From positions 4,092,001-4,156,000 of the forward strand of contig NZ_CP059467.1 of the NCBI RefSeq assembly GCF_017894365.1: a stretch of 64,000 bases of DNA, read 5' to 3'. Source of the stretch: Aromatoleum bremense. Its GTDB lineage: Bacteria > Pseudomonadota > Gammaproteobacteria > Burkholderiales > Rhodocyclaceae. The position numbers and the translations under genes are program-made. Each line of letters opens with the position of its first letter. The first letter of the stretch is position 1. Below the pieces are notes generated by a model. It was not told the DNA's origin and did not search any database. It saw only the letters and a program-made list of their open reading frames with translations. Positions 1-9,895 of the stretch are shown piece by piece.

Positions 1-1186
1 TCACGTCGAGCAGCAGCCACTCGTCGTCGTCCTTGCGGTTGCCGGCGAGCACGTTGGCCTGGATTGCCGCGCCGAGCGCGACGACCTTGTCGGGATCGAG
101 GTTCGTCAACGGCTCTTGCCCGAAGAATTCCGCGACCGCGCGCTGCACCTGCGGCATCCGCGTCGCGCCGCCGACCATCACGACGCCCTTCACCTCTTCC
201 GGCCCGAGGCCCGCGTCGCGCAAGACCTTGCGCATCGGCGCCATGGTCTTGGCGATCAGGTGCTGCGTCATCGTCGCGAACTCGTCGCGCGTGACGACCA
301 GATTGACCTCTTCGCCCGACGACAGCTTCGCCCGGATCGGCGCTTCCTCGCTCGCGGTCAGGAGTTCCTTCGCTTCGCGCGCCTTCATCAGCAGGCGGCG
401 CGCGTCGTCGCTGGTCGGCGGCTCGATCGCGGCCTTGTCGAGGATCCAGCAGAACAGGCGGTGATCGAAGTCGTCGCCGCCGAGCGCCGCATCGCCGTTG
501 GTCGCCAGCACCTCGAAGATGCCACGCGACAGCTTCAGGATCGACAGGTCGAAAGTGCCGCCGCCCAGGTCGTAGATCGCGTAGACGCCCTCGGAGGCAT
601 TGTCGAGCCCGTACGCGACCGCAGCCGCGGTCGGTTCGTTGAGGAGACGCAGCACGTTCAGCCCGGCGAGCTTCGCCGCGTCCTTCGTCGCCTGCCGCTG
701 GGCATCGTCGAAATACGCCGGCACGGTGATGACCACGCCGGTCAGCGGACCGCCCAGGCTCGCCTCGGCGCGCGCGCCGAGCACCTTCAGGATTTCAGCG
801 GAGATCTCGACCGGCGTCTTCACGCCCTGCACGGTGCGCAACCGCACCATGCCGCCCGCGTCGATGAAGTCGTACGGCGTCGATTCGACGTGCGAGACGT
901 CCTTCAGGCCGCGCCCCATGAAGCGCTTCACCGACATGATCGTGTTCTTCGGATCGGTGGCGTGGGCAGCAGCCGCGGTGTGGCCGACTTCGACCCGCCC
1001 ATCGGCGTGGTAGCGCACGATCGACGGCAGCATCGCGCGGCCCGCCTCGTCGGCGAGGCACACGGCGATGCCGTTGCGGACAGTCGCTACGAGAGAATTG
1101 GTGGTACCCAGGTCTATTCCAACCGCGAGCCGGTGCTTGTGCGGCTCGGCGGACTGGCCGGGTTCAGCGATTTGCAGAAGGGCCAT
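1..1186 (-). CDS. hscA: HscA, Hsp70-type chaperone for Fe-S cluster transfer (3' end outside window)
   Basis: HscA is the dedicated Hsp70 that, with HscB, drives transfer of a nascent Fe-S cluster from IscU to target proteins in the cytoplasm. Reading from the ATG at 1186, the first 395 codons give an Hsp70 ATPase domain: the phosphate-binding loop GIDLGTTNS near residue 24, the [20 protein letters not shown] segment, and [11 protein letters not shown] near residue 200. The C-terminal substrate-binding part lies beyond base 1. The start overlaps the hscB stop by one base (TGATG), so translation is probably coupled. It is the last visible gene of the isc operon; ferredoxin would be expected next, outside the window. 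Confidence 0.95.
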   Translation of the reverse strand, partial: MALLQIAEPGQSAEPHKHRLAVGIDLGTTNSLVATVRNGIAVCLADEAGRAMLPSIVRYHADGRVEVGHTAAAAHATDPKNTIMSVKRFMGRGLKDVSHVESTPYDFIDAGGMVRLRTVQGVKTPVEISAEILKVLGARAEASLGGPLTGVVITVPAYFDDAQRQATKDAAKLAGLNVLRLLNEPTAAAVAYGLDNASEGVYAIYDLGGGTFDLSILKLSRGIFEVLATNGDAALGGDDFDHRLFCWILDKAAIEPPTSDDARRLLMKAREAKELLTASEEAPIRAKLSSGEEVNLVVTRDEFATMTQHLIAKTMAPMRKVLRDAGLGPEEVKGVVMVGGATRMPQVQRAVAEFFGQEPLTNLDPDKVVALGAAIQANVLAGNRKDDDEWLLLDV

Positions 1187-1719
1187 CAGGTCTCCAGCGC
1201 CTCGAGGGCGTCGTCGATCTCGTGTTGGATTTTTTCCATGAACATCAGCCGGCGAACGATTTCGGCAGCCGCCGCGAAGTCATGGCGCTCGTCGATGGTG
1301 CGTTCGAGTTCGTTGAACACTTCCCGCGCGTGATGACGCAGCCGGTGATGCAGCTGCGTGAGCTCGTGCCCCTCGCCGGCCGCGCGCGCCTCCTCGACCG
1401 CTTCGCGCCACTCCATCTGTTCCATCAGGAACGCGGAGGACATCGCGGTGTTGGTGTGCAGGCCGGCGTCGACGCCAGCGAGCTCGAGCAGGTATTGCGC
1501 GCGTGGAAGCGGCTTGCGCAGTGTCCGAAAACCTTCGTTCACCCGTGTCGCCCATTGCATCGACAGGCGTTTCTCCACGTCCGACAGGTGCGCGAAACGG
1601 TCGGGATGAACCTGCCCCTGCAGATCGTGATAGGCCATCTCCAGCGCCGCTTCGTCAACGCGAAAACGCCGCGGCAGGCCGAAAAGCGCGAAGAAATCCT
1701 GTTGCAGGTCGATGCTCAT
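1186..1719 (-). CDS. hscB: HscB, J-domain co-chaperone for IscU
   Basis: This 177-residue protein is the Hsp40-like co-chaperone that delivers IscU to HscA and stimulates its ATPase. An N-terminal J domain carries the HPD tripeptide at residues 38-40, and a C-terminal helical domain (about residues 95-177) is rich in E, R and H, as in the HscB family, which binds IscU there. Length matches the family. The gene lies 16 bases after iscA and overlaps hscA by one base, as expected for co-translated operon genes. Confidence 0.95.
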   Translation of the reverse strand: MSIDLQQDFFALFGLPRRFRVDEAALEMAYHDLQGQVHPDRFAHLSDVEKRLSMQWATRVNEGFRTLRKPLPRAQYLLELAGVDAGLHTNTAMSSAFLMEQMEWREAVEEARAAGEGHELTQLHHRLRHHAREVFNELERTIDERHDFAAAAEIVRRLMFMEKIQHEIDDALEALET

Positions 1720-1735
1720 GGGCTTTGCTCGCAGT

Positions 1736-2059
1736 TCAGACGTTGAAGCTTTCGCCGCAACCGCAAGCGTCCTTGACGTTCGGGTTGTTGAACTTGAAGC
1801 CTTCGTTCAGGCCTTCGCGGACGAAATCGAGTTCGGTGCCGTCGAGGTAGGCGAGGCTTTGCGGGTCGACGATGACTTTGACGCCATGACTTTCGAAGAT
1901 CAGGTCCTCGTCATGCATCTCATCGACGAACTCGAGCCGGTAGGCCATGCCCGAACAGCCCGAGGTCTTGACCCCTAGGCGGATGCCGACACCCTTGCCG
2001 CGCTTGGCCATGAATTCCGACACATGCTTGGCCGCGTTGGTGCTCAGTGTGACGCTCAT
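1736..2059 (-). CDS. iscA: IscA, A-type Fe-S carrier protein
   Basis: IscA is an A-type carrier that receives Fe-S clusters or iron and passes them to apo-proteins. The 107-residue product has the three invariant cysteines of the family at C35 (TSGCSG), C99 and C101 (ACGCGESF). Length and cysteine spacing match standard IscA. It lies between iscU (16 bases upstream) and hscB in the canonical order. ErpA is a close relative, but position inside the isc operon favours IscA. Confidence 0.95.
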   Translation of the reverse strand: MSVTLSTNAAKHVSEFMAKRGKGVGIRLGVKTSGCSGMAYRLEFVDEMHDEDLIFESHGVKVIVDPQSLAYLDGTELDFVREGLNEGFKFNNPNVKDACGCGESFNV

Positions 2060-2075
2060 CGTTCAGTCTCCCGAA

Positions 2076-2456
2076 TCAGCCTTGCTTCTTCTTGTAGTCC
2101 GCCACTGCCGCCTTGATCGCGTCTTCCGCAAGGATCGAGCAATGGATCTTGACCGGCGGCAGCGCGAGTTCCTCGGCAATCTGGGTGTTCTTGATCTCCA
2201 GCGCCTGCTCGACGGTCTTGCCCTTGACCCATTCGGTCACCAGCGAGCTCGACGCGATCGCGGAACCGCAACCGTAGGTCTTGAATTTCGCGTCCTCGAT
2301 GACCCCGTCCTTGCCGACCTTGATCTGCAGCTTCATGACGTCGCCGCACGCGGGCGCGCCGACCATGCCGGTGCCCACGCCTTCGTCTTCCTTGCCGAAA
2401 GCGCCGACATTGCGAGGATTCTCGTAGTGATCCAACACTTTTTCGCTATATGCCAT
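2076..2456 (-). CDS. iscU: IscU, Fe-S cluster assembly scaffold
   Basis: IscU is the scaffold on which sulfur from IscS and iron are combined into [2Fe-2S] clusters. The ATG at 2456 is chosen because it gives the conserved MAYSEKVLDHYENPRNVG start and has a good ribosome site (GGAG) just upstream; a longer open frame upstream only overlaps iscS. The 126-residue product has the three ligand cysteines C37, C63 and C106, Asp39 next to C37, and the LPPVK motif at 99-103 that HscA recognises. Spacing to iscS is 25 bases. Confidence 0.97.
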   Translation of the reverse strand: MAYSEKVLDHYENPRNVGAFGKEDEGVGTGMVGAPACGDVMKLQIKVGKDGVIEDAKFKTYGCGSAIASSSLVTEWVKGKTVEQALEIKNTQIAEELALPPVKIHCSILAEDAIKAAVADYKKKQG

Positions 2457-2481
2457 GTTGTTTTCTCCTGGGGGATTTCGT

Positions 2482-3693
2482 TCAGTGTGCAGCCCACTGC
2501 ACGCTGTCCAGATCGACGCCGTCCTGCACCATTTCCCACAGCGGTGACAGTTCGCGCAGCTTGCCGATCTTCTTGTGCAGCAGGTCGATCGTGTAGTCGA
2601 CTTCTTCTTCGGTGGTGAAGCGCCCGATCGTAAACCGGATCGAGCTGTGTGCAAGCTCGTCGTTGCGACCCAGTGCGCGCAGCACATAGGACGGTTCGAG
2701 GCTCGCCGATGTACAGGCCGAACCGCTCGACACGGCGACATCCTTGATCGCCATGATCAGCGATTCGCCTTCGACGTAGGCGAAGGAGATGTTGAGATTG
2801 TGCGGCACACGATGTTCGACGTCGCCGTTGATGTAAGTCGCGTCGATGTCCTGCAGGCCTTTCATCAGGCGGTCGCGCAGCGCACGGACGCGCTCGTTCT
2901 CGGTCTTCATTTCCTCGCGCGCGATACGGAAGGCTTCGCCCATGCCGACGATCTGGTGCGTCGCGAGCGTGCCGGAGCGTAGTCCGCGCTCGTGGCCGCC
3001 GCCGTGCATCTGCGCTTCGAGGCGCGCGCGCGGCTTGCGCCGGACGTACAGCGCGCCGATGCCTTTCGGGCCGTATGTCTTGTGCGCCGAGAACGACATC
3101 AGGTCGACTTTCAGCTTCGACAGGTCGATATCGACCTTGCCGGTGGCCTGCGCCGCATCGACGTGGAAGACGATGCCTTTTTCGCGGCAGATCTCGCCGA
3201 TCTCCGCGATCGGCTGGATCACGCCGATCTCGTTATTGACGAACATCACCGACACCAGAATGGTATCGGGCCGGATCGCATCCTTCAGTGCCGACAGGTC
3301 GACGAGGCCGTTTTCCTGCACATCGAGATAGGTCGCTTCGAAACCCTGGCGCTCGAGTTCGCGGAACGTGTCGAGCACCGCCTTGTGCTCGGTCTTCAGC
3401 GTGATGATGTGCTTGCCCTTGCCCTTGTAGAACTGGGCCGCCCCTTTGATCGCGAGGTTGTTCGACTCGGTCGCGCCCGAAGTCCATACGATTTCCTTGG
3501 CATCGGCATTGACCAGCCGGGCCACCTGCTCGCGCGCATCTTCGACGGCCTTTTCAGCTTCCCATCCGTACGCGTGGGAGCGGCTGGCCGGATTGCCGAA
3601 ATGCTCGGTGAGCCACGGGATCATTGCCTGCGCCACGCGCGGATCGACCGGCGTCGTGGCGGAATAGTCCAGGTAAATCGGAAACTTGAGCAT
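2482..3693 (-). CDS. iscS: IscS, cysteine desulfurase
   Basis: IscS removes sulfur from cysteine with pyridoxal phosphate and hands it as persulfide to IscU and tRNA-thiolation enzymes. The ATG at 3693 follows a strong GGAGG site and gives [20 protein letters not shown], the normal N-terminus. The 403-residue protein has the PLP lysine K205 in [12 protein letters not shown], the HVDAAQ motif near 178, and catalytic C327 in [13 protein letters not shown]. The C-terminal tail ending in WAAH resembles that of bona fide IscS, the part that contacts IscU. A second desulfurase gene sits directly upstream. Confidence 0.96.
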   Translation of the reverse strand: MLKFPIYLDYSATTPVDPRVAQAMIPWLTEHFGNPASRSHAYGWEAEKAVEDAREQVARLVNADAKEIVWTSGATESNNLAIKGAAQFYKGKGKHIITLKTEHKAVLDTFRELERQGFEATYLDVQENGLVDLSALKDAIRPDTILVSVMFVNNEIGVIQPIAEIGEICREKGIVFHVDAAQATGKVDIDLSKLKVDLMSFSAHKTYGPKGIGALYVRRKPRARLEAQMHGGGHERGLRSGTLATHQIVGMGEAFRIAREEMKTENERVRALRDRLMKGLQDIDATYINGDVEHRVPHNLNISFAYVEGESLIMAIKDVAVSSGSACTSASLEPSYVLRALGRNDELAHSSIRFTIGRFTTEEEVDYTIDLLHKKIGKLRELSPLWEMVQDGVDLDSVQWAAH

Positions 3694-3716
3694 CGGGTTC
3701 CTCCGTCGATCTGCGT

Positions 3717-4871
3717 TCAAGATTGGACCGCCATTGCGGTCAGTTTATTCAATTCGTTCGTCAGGCGTTCGAAGGCTGCGAGGAAGCCTTCCACATCCGC
3801 CATGCTCGTGTCGCGGCCGAGGCTCACGCGCACCGCGCCCCGCGCGGCGTCGCGTTCGATGCCCATCGCCAGCAAGGTATGCGACGGCTCGGGGTTGGCG
3901 CTCGAGCACGCCGATCCGCTCGCGCACGCGAAACCCGCGCGGTCGAGCTTCGCGACCAGGGTTTCGCCATCGAAACCGTCGGCGGTGAAAAACGTCGTGT
4001 TCGGCAGGCGCGGCGCGGCGGCCGAGAAAATTCTCATACCGCTCGCGACGAGACCCGCTTCCAGCCGGTCCCGCAATCCGGCCAGGCGCCGTGCTTCGTC
4101 TTCGAGCCGCGCCGTCGCACGTTCGCAGGCGACGCCGAACCCGACGATCGCCGCGACGTTCTCGGTCCCGGACCGCAGGCCGCGTTCCTGGCCGCCTCCG
4201 GCGATCAGCGGCGCCAGCTCGATCCGCTTGTCGATCACCAGCGCACCGGCACCGAGCGGACCGCCGATCTTGTGTGCCGACAGTGTCATCGCGTGCACGC
4301 CGAGCGCACGGAAGTCGACGGGAATTTTGCCGAGCGCCTGCACCGCATCGCTGTGAAACCACGCCTCGGCCGTTCTTGCATCGTGCGCCAGGGCGGCGAC
4401 ATTCTGCAGCACCCCGGTCTCATTGTTCGCCAGCATCACCGAAACCAGCGACGGCTTCGCATCGAGCACCGCCTTCCAGTCGCCGCCATCGATTCGCCCC
4501 GCGGCATCGACGGCGATTTCGCGCAGCATCCAGCCATCGCGCCGCAGCTGTTTTGCCGGCTCGCGCACGCAGGGATGCTCGATTGCACTGATCGCAATGA
4601 GGCCGGGCTTCATCAGCGCCGCGGCCCCCTTGATGAAGAGGTTGTTCGCTTCGGAACCGCAACTCGTGAAAATCACTTCGGTCGCATGCGCGCCCACTGC
4701 AGCTGCCACCCGAGCGCGCGCCTCGTCGATCGCGGCCCTCGCCTGTCGCCCGTACTCGTGCCGGCTCGATGCGTTGCCGAAACGGCTGTCGAGCCACGGC
4801 AGCATTGCCGCGCGTACCGCGGGATCCAGCGGCGTGGTGGCGTTCCAGTCGAGGTAGACGGGTGCGAACAT
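3717..4871 (-). CDS. second cysteine desulfurase (NifS/IscS-like) inside the isc operon
   Basis: A 384-residue class-V aminotransferase-fold cysteine desulfurase. PLP lysine K201 lies in [11 protein letters not shown] and the active-site cysteine C322 in [14 protein letters not shown], so it should be active. It differs clearly from the IscS encoded 23 bases downstream: it is shorter and lacks the IscS C-terminal tail that docks IscU. It sits between iscR and iscS in the same transcript. It may supply sulfur to other acceptors or work under other conditions; NifS-like is a family label here, since no nif genes are seen. Family assignment is firm, the exact role is not. Confidence 0.9.
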   Translation of the reverse strand: MFAPVYLDWNATTPLDPAVRAAMLPWLDSRFGNASSRHEYGRQARAAIDEARARVAAAVGAHATEVIFTSCGSEANNLFIKGAAALMKPGLIAISAIEHPCVREPAKQLRRDGWMLREIAVDAAGRIDGGDWKAVLDAKPSLVSVMLANNETGVLQNVAALAHDARTAEAWFHSDAVQALGKIPVDFRALGVHAMTLSAHKIGGPLGAGALVIDKRIELAPLIAGGGQERGLRSGTENVAAIVGFGVACERATARLEDEARRLAGLRDRLEAGLVASGMRIFSAAAPRLPNTTFFTADGFDGETLVAKLDRAGFACASGSACSSANPEPSHTLLAMGIERDAARGAVRVSLGRDTSMADVEGFLAAFERLTNELNKLTAMAVQS

Positions 4872-4880
4872 CGCTTTCGC

Positions 4881-5363
4881 TTACGCAGCCGCCGCTTCGC
4901 GCAACGAAATCATCGCGCGCCGCCGGACGTCCTTCAGCACGCTCGTGTCCGTTTCGGCCTTGACCTCGCGCAGCACCAACGCACCCAGCGTCACCGAATC
5001 GAGATATTCGTACATCCGCTTGTTCAGGTTCGCCCACAGATCATGAGTCAGGCAAAGTTGTTCGTCGTGGCAATTCTGCCTGCCGCCGCACTGTGTCGCA
5101 TCGAGCGGTTCATCGACGGCGACGATGATGTCTGCGACGGTGATCCGGGTCATGTCGCGTGCAAGCCGGTAGCCGCCGCCCGGGCCGCGTACGCTCGACA
5201 CTAGCTTGTGGCGACGCAGCTTTCCGAACAGCTGCTCGAGATAGGACAACGAAATTTTCTGGCGCTCGGCAATGCCGGCCAGCGTTACCGGACCTTCGGT
5301 CTGGCGCGATGCCAGATCGATCATCGCCGTTACCGCAAATCGTCCCTTGGTGGTCAGTCTCAT
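4881..5363 (-). CDS. iscR: IscR, Rrf2-family [2Fe-2S] regulator of the isc operon
   Basis: IscR is a winged-helix Rrf2 repressor that represses its own operon when it carries a [2Fe-2S] cluster. The start at 5363 gives MRLTTKGRFAVTAMIDLA, the family N-terminus. The 160-residue protein has the cluster ligands at the same numbers as the E. coli protein: C92, C98, C104 and H107. The recognition helix region includes SLSYLEQLFGKLR. It is the first gene of the operon and lies under a promoter with an IscR-type dyad at 5430-5454, which supports autoregulation. Confidence 0.96.
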   Translation of the reverse strand: MRLTTKGRFAVTAMIDLASRQTEGPVTLAGIAERQKISLSYLEQLFGKLRRHKLVSSVRGPGGGYRLARDMTRITVADIIVAVDEPLDATQCGGRQNCHDEQLCLTHDLWANLNKRMYEYLDSVTLGALVLREVKAETDTSVLKDVRRRAMISLREAAAA

Positions 5364-5421
5364 GTTGGCTCCTCGCATGGCGGAGATTGCCGCCCGGGTA
5401 AATACCCGAACGTTTCACTCA

Positions 5422-5450
5422 ACTATACGTAACCCGACAAAATCGGTCAA
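5422..5450 (-). promoter_or_regulatory. sigma70-type promoter of the isc operon
   Basis: Read on the minus strand: -35 TTGACC (5445-5450), 17-bp spacer, -10 TATAGT (5422-5427). Spacing is ideal, and the transcript would start about 50 bases upstream of the iscR ATG. Confidence 0.8.
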
Positions 5451-5454
5451 CTAC
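5430..5454 (-). promoter_or_regulatory. probable type-1 IscR operator over the -35 region
   Basis: On the minus strand the 25-bp site begins GTAGTTGACC and ends TGTCGGGTTA, with an A/T-rich centre (GATTT). It matches most positions of the published type-1 IscR consensus (arms YYGACT and AGTCRR). It covers the -35 and the spacer, the position expected for repression by holo-IscR. The match was made by eye. Confidence 0.75.
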
Positions 5455-5477
5455 TCCAGAACCGGATCGCGACCCGC

Positions 5478-6245
5478 TCAATCAACCATTTTCGAGAGGC
5501 GCTGGGCGTCGAACTGGTCGCTCTGCTCGATCGTCGAATCCAGCCTCACGCCGGCTTTTTCGAGCTGTTCGACGAGTAGCTGAATACGACGATCGGTTTC
5601 GACCGCGTGATCCAGCAGACCGTGCATCGCCTTCGCGATCGGGTCGTCCATCTGCTTGGTCACGCCATATGCCGAGAAGCCCATCTGCTCGGCCTTCTGC
5701 TCGCGCGCCTTGTCACGCGCATCGGTGCGTTCCGGGTCGATGATGCGGGCAGGATTGCCGACCGCGGTGGTTCCGGCCGGCACCGGCTTGACGACGACGG
5801 CATTGGAGCCGATGCGCGCGCCATCGCCGACGGTGAAGCCGCCGAGCACTTTCGCGCCGGCGCCGACGACGACGCCCTTGCCGAGCGTCGGGTGGCGCTT
5901 CGTACCGCGATACAGCGAGGTTCCGCCGAGTGTGACTGCCTGATAGATCGTGCAATCGTCGCCGATCTCGGCGGTCTCGCCGATGACCACGCCCATGCCG
6001 TGGTCGATGAACACGCGCCGGCCTATCGTCGCCCCGGGATGGATCTCGATGCCGGTCAGGAAACGCGAAACGTGGCTGACGAAACGGCCGACCCAGTGTA
6101 GCTCACGGGTCCACGCCGCGTGTGCGAGGCGGTGGAACATGAGCGCATGCACGCCGGGATAACAGGTCAGCACTTCCCAGGTCGAGCGGGCGGCGGGATC
6201 GCGTTCGCGAACGCTGGCCAGGTCTTCGCGCAGGCGGCTGAACAT
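5478..6245 (-). CDS. cysE: CysE, serine O-acetyltransferase
   Basis: Makes O-acetylserine from serine and acetyl-CoA, the committed step of cysteine synthesis. The 255-residue protein has an N-terminal helical region and a left-handed beta-helix of hexapeptide repeats (about 65-170), including [17 protein letters not shown] and the YQAVTLGG stretch with the catalytic histidine. A C-terminal extension of about 75 residues is rich in charged heptads and may form a coiled coil; short-type CysE proteins also lack the long N-terminal domain of the enteric enzyme. Its place next to the isc operon fits supply of cysteine for IscS. The isc promoter lies between them. Confidence 0.93.
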   Translation of the reverse strand: MFSRLREDLASVRERDPAARSTWEVLTCYPGVHALMFHRLAHAAWTRELHWVGRFVSHVSRFLTGIEIHPGATIGRRVFIDHGMGVVIGETAEIGDDCTIYQAVTLGGTSLYRGTKRHPTLGKGVVVGAGAKVLGGFTVGDGARIGSNAVVVKPVPAGTTAVGNPARIIDPERTDARDKAREQKAEQMGFSAYGVTKQMDDPIAKAMHGLLDHAVETDRRIQLLVEQLEKAGVRLDSTIEQSDQFDAQRLSKMVD

Positions 6246-6296
6246 GGGTGATTTGCTCCAGGAAACTTCGTTGCCAGTAATGAATGTCCGACTAGT

Positions 6297-7025
6297 TTAG
6301 TCGGGTTTGCGTTCGAGTGCACCCACGATGCCGCGGAGGATATTCACTTCCTCTTTTTCGAGCCGCACGCGCCCGAACAGGCGCCTGAGGCGCTGCAGCA
6401 GGCGCTTGGGGTTGGCCGGGTCGTAGAAGCCGCTCACGGTCATTGCGCGCTCGAGATGACGGTGAAAGCCCTCGATTTCCTCGAAGGTCGCGAGATCGGG
6501 CAAGGGTTCGGCCGGCGGGGTCGGCGACAGCGCCGCCATTCGCAGCTCGTAGCACAGCAGCTGCACCGCCGCACCGAGATTGAGCGACGAAAACGCCGGA
6601 TTCGCCGGGATCGACACCGGCATCGAGCAGCGTTCGACTTCGTCGTTCGTCAGTCCGCTCATCTCGGTGCCGAACACCAGCGCGACGTCCCCCTTTCCGG
6701 CAAACGCGACAAGTTCGGGCGCCGCTTCGCGCGCGCTGCGAACCGGGACCGACCGCTCGCGCCGCCGCGCGGTGATCGCCGCGGACAGGATCGTGCCTTC
6801 GAGCGCCTCTTCGAGCGAAGCGACGACGTAGGCGCTCTCGAGCACGTCGGTCGCGCCGGACGCACGGGCGTCGGCCACGGGATCGGGAAACGCAGACGGC
6901 GCGACGAGATACAGACGGGTCAACCCCATCGTTTTCATCGCACGCGCGGCGGCGCCGATATTGCCGGGATGGCTCGTGCGTGAAAGCACGATACGGATAC
7001 GGTCAAGCGCGATGGCGCCGTTCAT
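6297..7025 (-). CDS. trmJ: TrmJ, tRNA 2'-O-methyltransferase (position 32)
   Basis: A SPOUT-class RNA methyltransferase of the TrmJ family, which methylates the 2'-OH of nucleotide 32 in tRNA. The 242-residue protein has the N-terminal [18 protein letters not shown] motif, the trefoil-knot signature [14 protein letters not shown], and the [21 protein letters not shown] motif that binds S-adenosylmethionine. A short C-terminal extension ([20 protein letters not shown]) is typical of TrmJ. It is divergent from suhB, as is often seen in related genomes, and upstream of cysE on the same strand. Confidence 0.92.
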   Translation of the reverse strand: MNGAIALDRIRIVLSRTSHPGNIGAAARAMKTMGLTRLYLVAPSAFPDPVADARASGATDVLESAYVVASLEEALEGTILSAAITARRRERSVPVRSAREAAPELVAFAGKGDVALVFGTEMSGLTNDEVERCSMPVSIPANPAFSSLNLGAAVQLLCYELRMAALSPTPPAEPLPDLATFEEIEGFHRHLERAMTVSGFYDPANPKRLLQRLRRLFGRVRLEKEEVNILRGIVGALERKPD

Positions 7026-7104
7026 ATTAAAATCTTATGTTTTTTCGAATTTTCTTAAGCGGAGGCCCCTTCCGGGCAACCTTCCGCAAGCGAGACCGAC
7101 GCGC

Positions 7105-7911
7105 ATGCATCCCACCCTGACCATCGCAGTGAAAGCCGCCCGCCGTGCGGGTACCGTCATCAACCGGGCCTCGATGCAGCTGGACATCCTGACCGTCCAG
7201 ACCAAGTCGCCGAACGATTTCGTCACCGAAGTGGACCAGGCCGCCGAGGCGGCCATCATCGAAGTGCTGCGTGACGCCTACCCGGAGCACGGCATTCTAG
7301 CAGAGGAGTCCGGGGAGTCCGCCGAGTCGGCGAACAGCGAATACCAGTGGATCATCGATCCGCTCGACGGCACGACGAACTTCATCCACGGCTTTCCGCA
7401 GTACGCAATCTCGATCGCGCTGGCGAAGAACGGAGTGCTCGAGCAGGCGGTCGTCTATGATCCGACGCGCAACGAGCTCTTCACCGCGACGAAAGGCCGC
7501 GGCGCCTTCCTCAACGACCGTCGCATCCGCGTGTCGAAGCGCACGCGGCTGAACGAGGCGCTCATCGGCACCGGCTTCCCGTACCGCGAATTCGACAACA
7601 TCGACGCGTACCTGGGAATGTTCAAGGACCTGACGCAGAAGACCGCCGGCATCCGCCGCCCCGGTGCCGCGGCGCTCGATCTCGCCTACGTCGCGTGCGG
7701 CCGACTCGACGGTTTCTGGGAAATGGGCCTGCAGCCCTGGGGCATGGCGGCGGGCGCGCTAATGATCCAGGAAGCCGGCGGACTCGTCAGCGACCTCGCC
7801 GGCGAAGCGGCGTACATGGAAACCGGCAACGTCGTCGCCGGAACGCCCAAAGTGTTCGGCCAGCTGCTGCAGGTGATCCAGCCGCATCGCACGGCGTCGA
7901 CCCGAGCCTGA
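7105..7911 (+). CDS. suhB: SuhB-like inositol monophosphatase family protein, with an altered metal-site residue
   Basis: Member of the Mg-dependent inositol-phosphatase family; in proteobacteria SuhB also acts in rRNA transcription antitermination. The ATG at 7105 gives [16 protein letters not shown], matching SuhB; the frame continues upstream but overlaps trmJ. The 268-residue protein keeps E67/E68 (AEES) and the D85-x-x-D88 pair in [10 protein letters not shown]. In the second signature the usual PWDxAAG reads PWGMAAG: G213 replaces the metal-binding aspartate. Phosphatase activity may therefore be reduced or lost while an RNA-polymerase role could remain. A base-call error cannot be excluded. 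Confidence 0.9.
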   Translation: MHPTLTIAVKAARRAGTVINRASMQLDILTVQTKSPNDFVTEVDQAAEAAIIEVLRDAYPEHGILAEESGESAESANSEYQWIIDPLDGTTNFIHGFPQYAISIALAKNGVLEQAVVYDPTRNELFTATKGRGAFLNDRRIRVSKRTRLNEALIGTGFPYREFDNIDAYLGMFKDLTQKTAGIRRPGAAALDLAYVACGRLDGFWEMGLQPWGMAAGALMIQEAGGLVSDLAGEAAYMETGNVVAGTPKVFGQLLQVIQPHRTASTRA

Positions 7912-8353
7912 TCAGGCAGCGCACCCTGCAGTCCGGCAGTGTGTCGACCGATTCGCTGGAGAGGAAGCAGCCCAACCCTCGTCTTCGCGTTTGTCGGCTC
8001 GGGGTCGCTCAAGAAAGCGGAAATCGTACGTTATCGACTGGGCGATGAGGAATGCGCCAGTTTGCTGCGGGGCAGCAGGGCCGAGTACAATTGTCCGAAC
8101 ATTTATCTTTACACGCAAATCGGAGCTTTTACCGGTGTAGACCTCTTTCCTCCCTGCGAGTCAGCCACATTCCCATTCACTCGCGCGAGGCTACATCCCG
8201 ATCGGCGGCGTTTTCCTTCGTCTTCGCTACCTGCGAACGCTTGAGCTTTTCCTTTTCCTGTCGGCACCGACAGCGAAAGGCCAGCCCTGATCGGCCTGTT
8301 TTCCCCAATGGCCGCAGCCTCGTAGCGGAACAACGACGGACGTCATCAACACC
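7912..8353. other. 442-bp gene-free stretch upstream of the sulP gene
   Basis: No convincing reading frame: the short frames here lack known motifs and plausible starts. The part from about 8080 to 8353 is less G+C rich and is probably the promoter and leader of the transporter gene. The only clear structure is the hairpin at 8251-8280. The suhB stop itself lies in a 12-bp palindrome (GCCTGATCAGGC, 7906-7917) without a T tract. Confidence 0.6.
8251..8280 (+). other. leader hairpin 73 bases before the sulP start
   Basis: CTGTCG (8258-8263) pairs with CGACAG (8268-8273) around a GCAC loop, and CCTTT (8251-8255) pairs with AAAGG (8276-8280). There is no following T run, so it does not look like a simple terminator. 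It could be a regulatory leader element or an operator dyad. Confidence 0.45.
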
Positions 8354-9829
8354 ATGAAGTCATTACAACAAGACTGGTTTTCCAATGTCCGCAACGATCT
8401 GCTCGCCGGCCTCGTCGTCGCGCTTGCACTGATCCCCGAGGCGATCGCCTTCTCGATCATCGCCGGCGTCGACCCCAAAGTGGGGCTATACGCATCGTTC
8501 TGCATCGCCACCGTCATCGCCTTCACCGGCGGGCGGCCCGGCATGATCTCGGCCGCGACCGGCGCGATGGCGCTGGTGATGGTGACGCTCGTGCGCGATC
8601 ACGGCCTGCAGTACCTGCTCGCCGCAACGGTCCTCACCGGCGTGCTGCAGATCGTCGCCGGCGTCGTGCGCCTGGGCGCGCTGATGCGCTTCGTGTCGCG
8701 CTCGGTGATCACCGGCTTCGTGAACGCGCTGGCCATTCTGATCTTCATGGCGCAGTTGCCCGAGCTGACCAATGTGACCTGGCATGTGTATGCGATGGTC
8801 GCAGCGGGCCTGGGCATCATCTATCTGTTCCCGTATCTGACGAAGGCGGTGCCGTCGCCGCTGGTGGCGATCGTCGTGCTGACGGGAGTCGCGCTCGCGC
8901 TCGGGCTCGACATCCGCACCGTCGGCGACATGGGCGAGCTGCCCAACAGCCTGCCGCTGTTCCTGATACCCGATATTCCGCTCACCTTCGAGACGCTGCG
9001 AATCATCTTCCCGGTGTCGGCGACGCTCGCCGTCGTGGGTCTGCTCGAATCGATGATGACCGCGTCGATCGTCGATGACCTGACCGACTCGAACAGCAAC
9101 AAGAACCGCGAGTGCGTCGGCCAGGGTGTCGCGAATATCGCGTCGGGCTTCATCGGCGGCATGGCCGGCTGCGCGATGATCGGCCAGTCGGTGATCAACG
9201 TGAAATCCGGCGGCCGCGGCCGGCTGTCGGCGCTCGCCGCCGGCGTGTTCCTGCTGTTGCTGCTGGTGCTGGTCGGCGACTGGGTCGCGCGCATCCCGAT
9301 GGCGGCACTCGTCGCGGTGATGATCATGGTGTCGATCGGCACCTTCAGCTGGGCCTCGATCCGCAACCTGCGCGAGCACCCGAAAAGCTCCAGCGTCGTG
9401 ATGCTCGCGACGGTGGCCGTCGTCGTCGCGACCCACGATCTGGCGCAAGGCGTGCTCGTCGGCGTGCTGCTGTCCGGGTTCTTCTTCGCGCACAAGGTCG
9501 GCATGGTGCTGCACGTCGGCTCGAAGGCCGAAGACGAAGGCCGCGTGCGCACTTACCGGATCACCGGCCAGGTGTTCTTCGCGTCCGCGGACCGCTTCGT
9601 CGCGTCGTTCGACTTTCGGGAAGTCATCGAGAAGGTGCGCATCGACGTTTCACGCGCGCATTTCTGGGATATCACGGCGGTCAGTGCGCTCGACAAAGTG
9701 GTCGTGAAGTTCCGCCGCGAAGGCACCGAGGTCGAAGTCATCGGGCTCAACGAGGCGAGCGCGACGATGGTCGACCGCTTCGCGGTACACGACAAGCCGG
9801 ACGCGGTCGAATTATTGATGGGACATTGA
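8354..9829 (+). CDS. SulP-family anion transporter with STAS domain
   Basis: A 491-residue inner-membrane transporter of the SulP (SLC26) family, whose members move sulfate, bicarbonate or other anions. About 11-12 hydrophobic segments fill residues 15-375, starting with the family motif [19 protein letters not shown] and including [18 protein letters not shown] cytoplasmic STAS domain follows (about 385-490). Downstream lies a convergent glutamine amidotransferase gene, so it is probably a single-gene unit. The substrate cannot be told from sequence: the short STAS and NS-rich loop resemble bicarbonate/sodium-type members, but this is only a hint. Confidence 0.9.
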   Translation: MKSLQQDWFSNVRNDLLAGLVVALALIPEAIAFSIIAGVDPKVGLYASFCIATVIAFTGGRPGMISAATGAMALVMVTLVRDHGLQYLLAATVLTGVLQIVAGVVRLGALMRFVSRSVITGFVNALAILIFMAQLPELTNVTWHVYAMVAAGLGIIYLFPYLTKAVPSPLVAIVVLTGVALALGLDIRTVGDMGELPNSLPLFLIPDIPLTFETLRIIFPVSATLAVVGLLESMMTASIVDDLTDSNSNKNRECVGQGVANIASGFIGGMAGCAMIGQSVINVKSGGRGRLSALAAGVFLLLLLVLVGDWVARIPMAALVAVMIMVSIGTFSWASIRNLREHPKSSSVVMLATVAVVVATHDLAQGVLVGVLLSGFFFAHKVGMVLHVGSKAEDEGRVRTYRITGQVFFASADRFVASFDFREVIEKVRIDVSRAHFWDITAVSALDKVVVKFRREGTEVEVIGLNEASATMVDRFAVHDKPDAVELLMGH

Positions 9830-9895
9830 GGAGATGAATATGAGGAACTTCCCCGCCGGTTCGTGAGCCGGTTTACGACGATGCGCCAACCTTGA

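Noticed and set aside
3717..4871. Second desulfurase taken as evidence for a nitrogen-fixation cluster
   Set aside because: No nif gene is in the window, and NifS-like desulfurases are not specific to nitrogen fixation.
7939..8357. Short plus- and minus-strand frames between suhB and the sulP gene
   Set aside because: No ribosome site, no recognisable motif, and composition like a non-coding leader.
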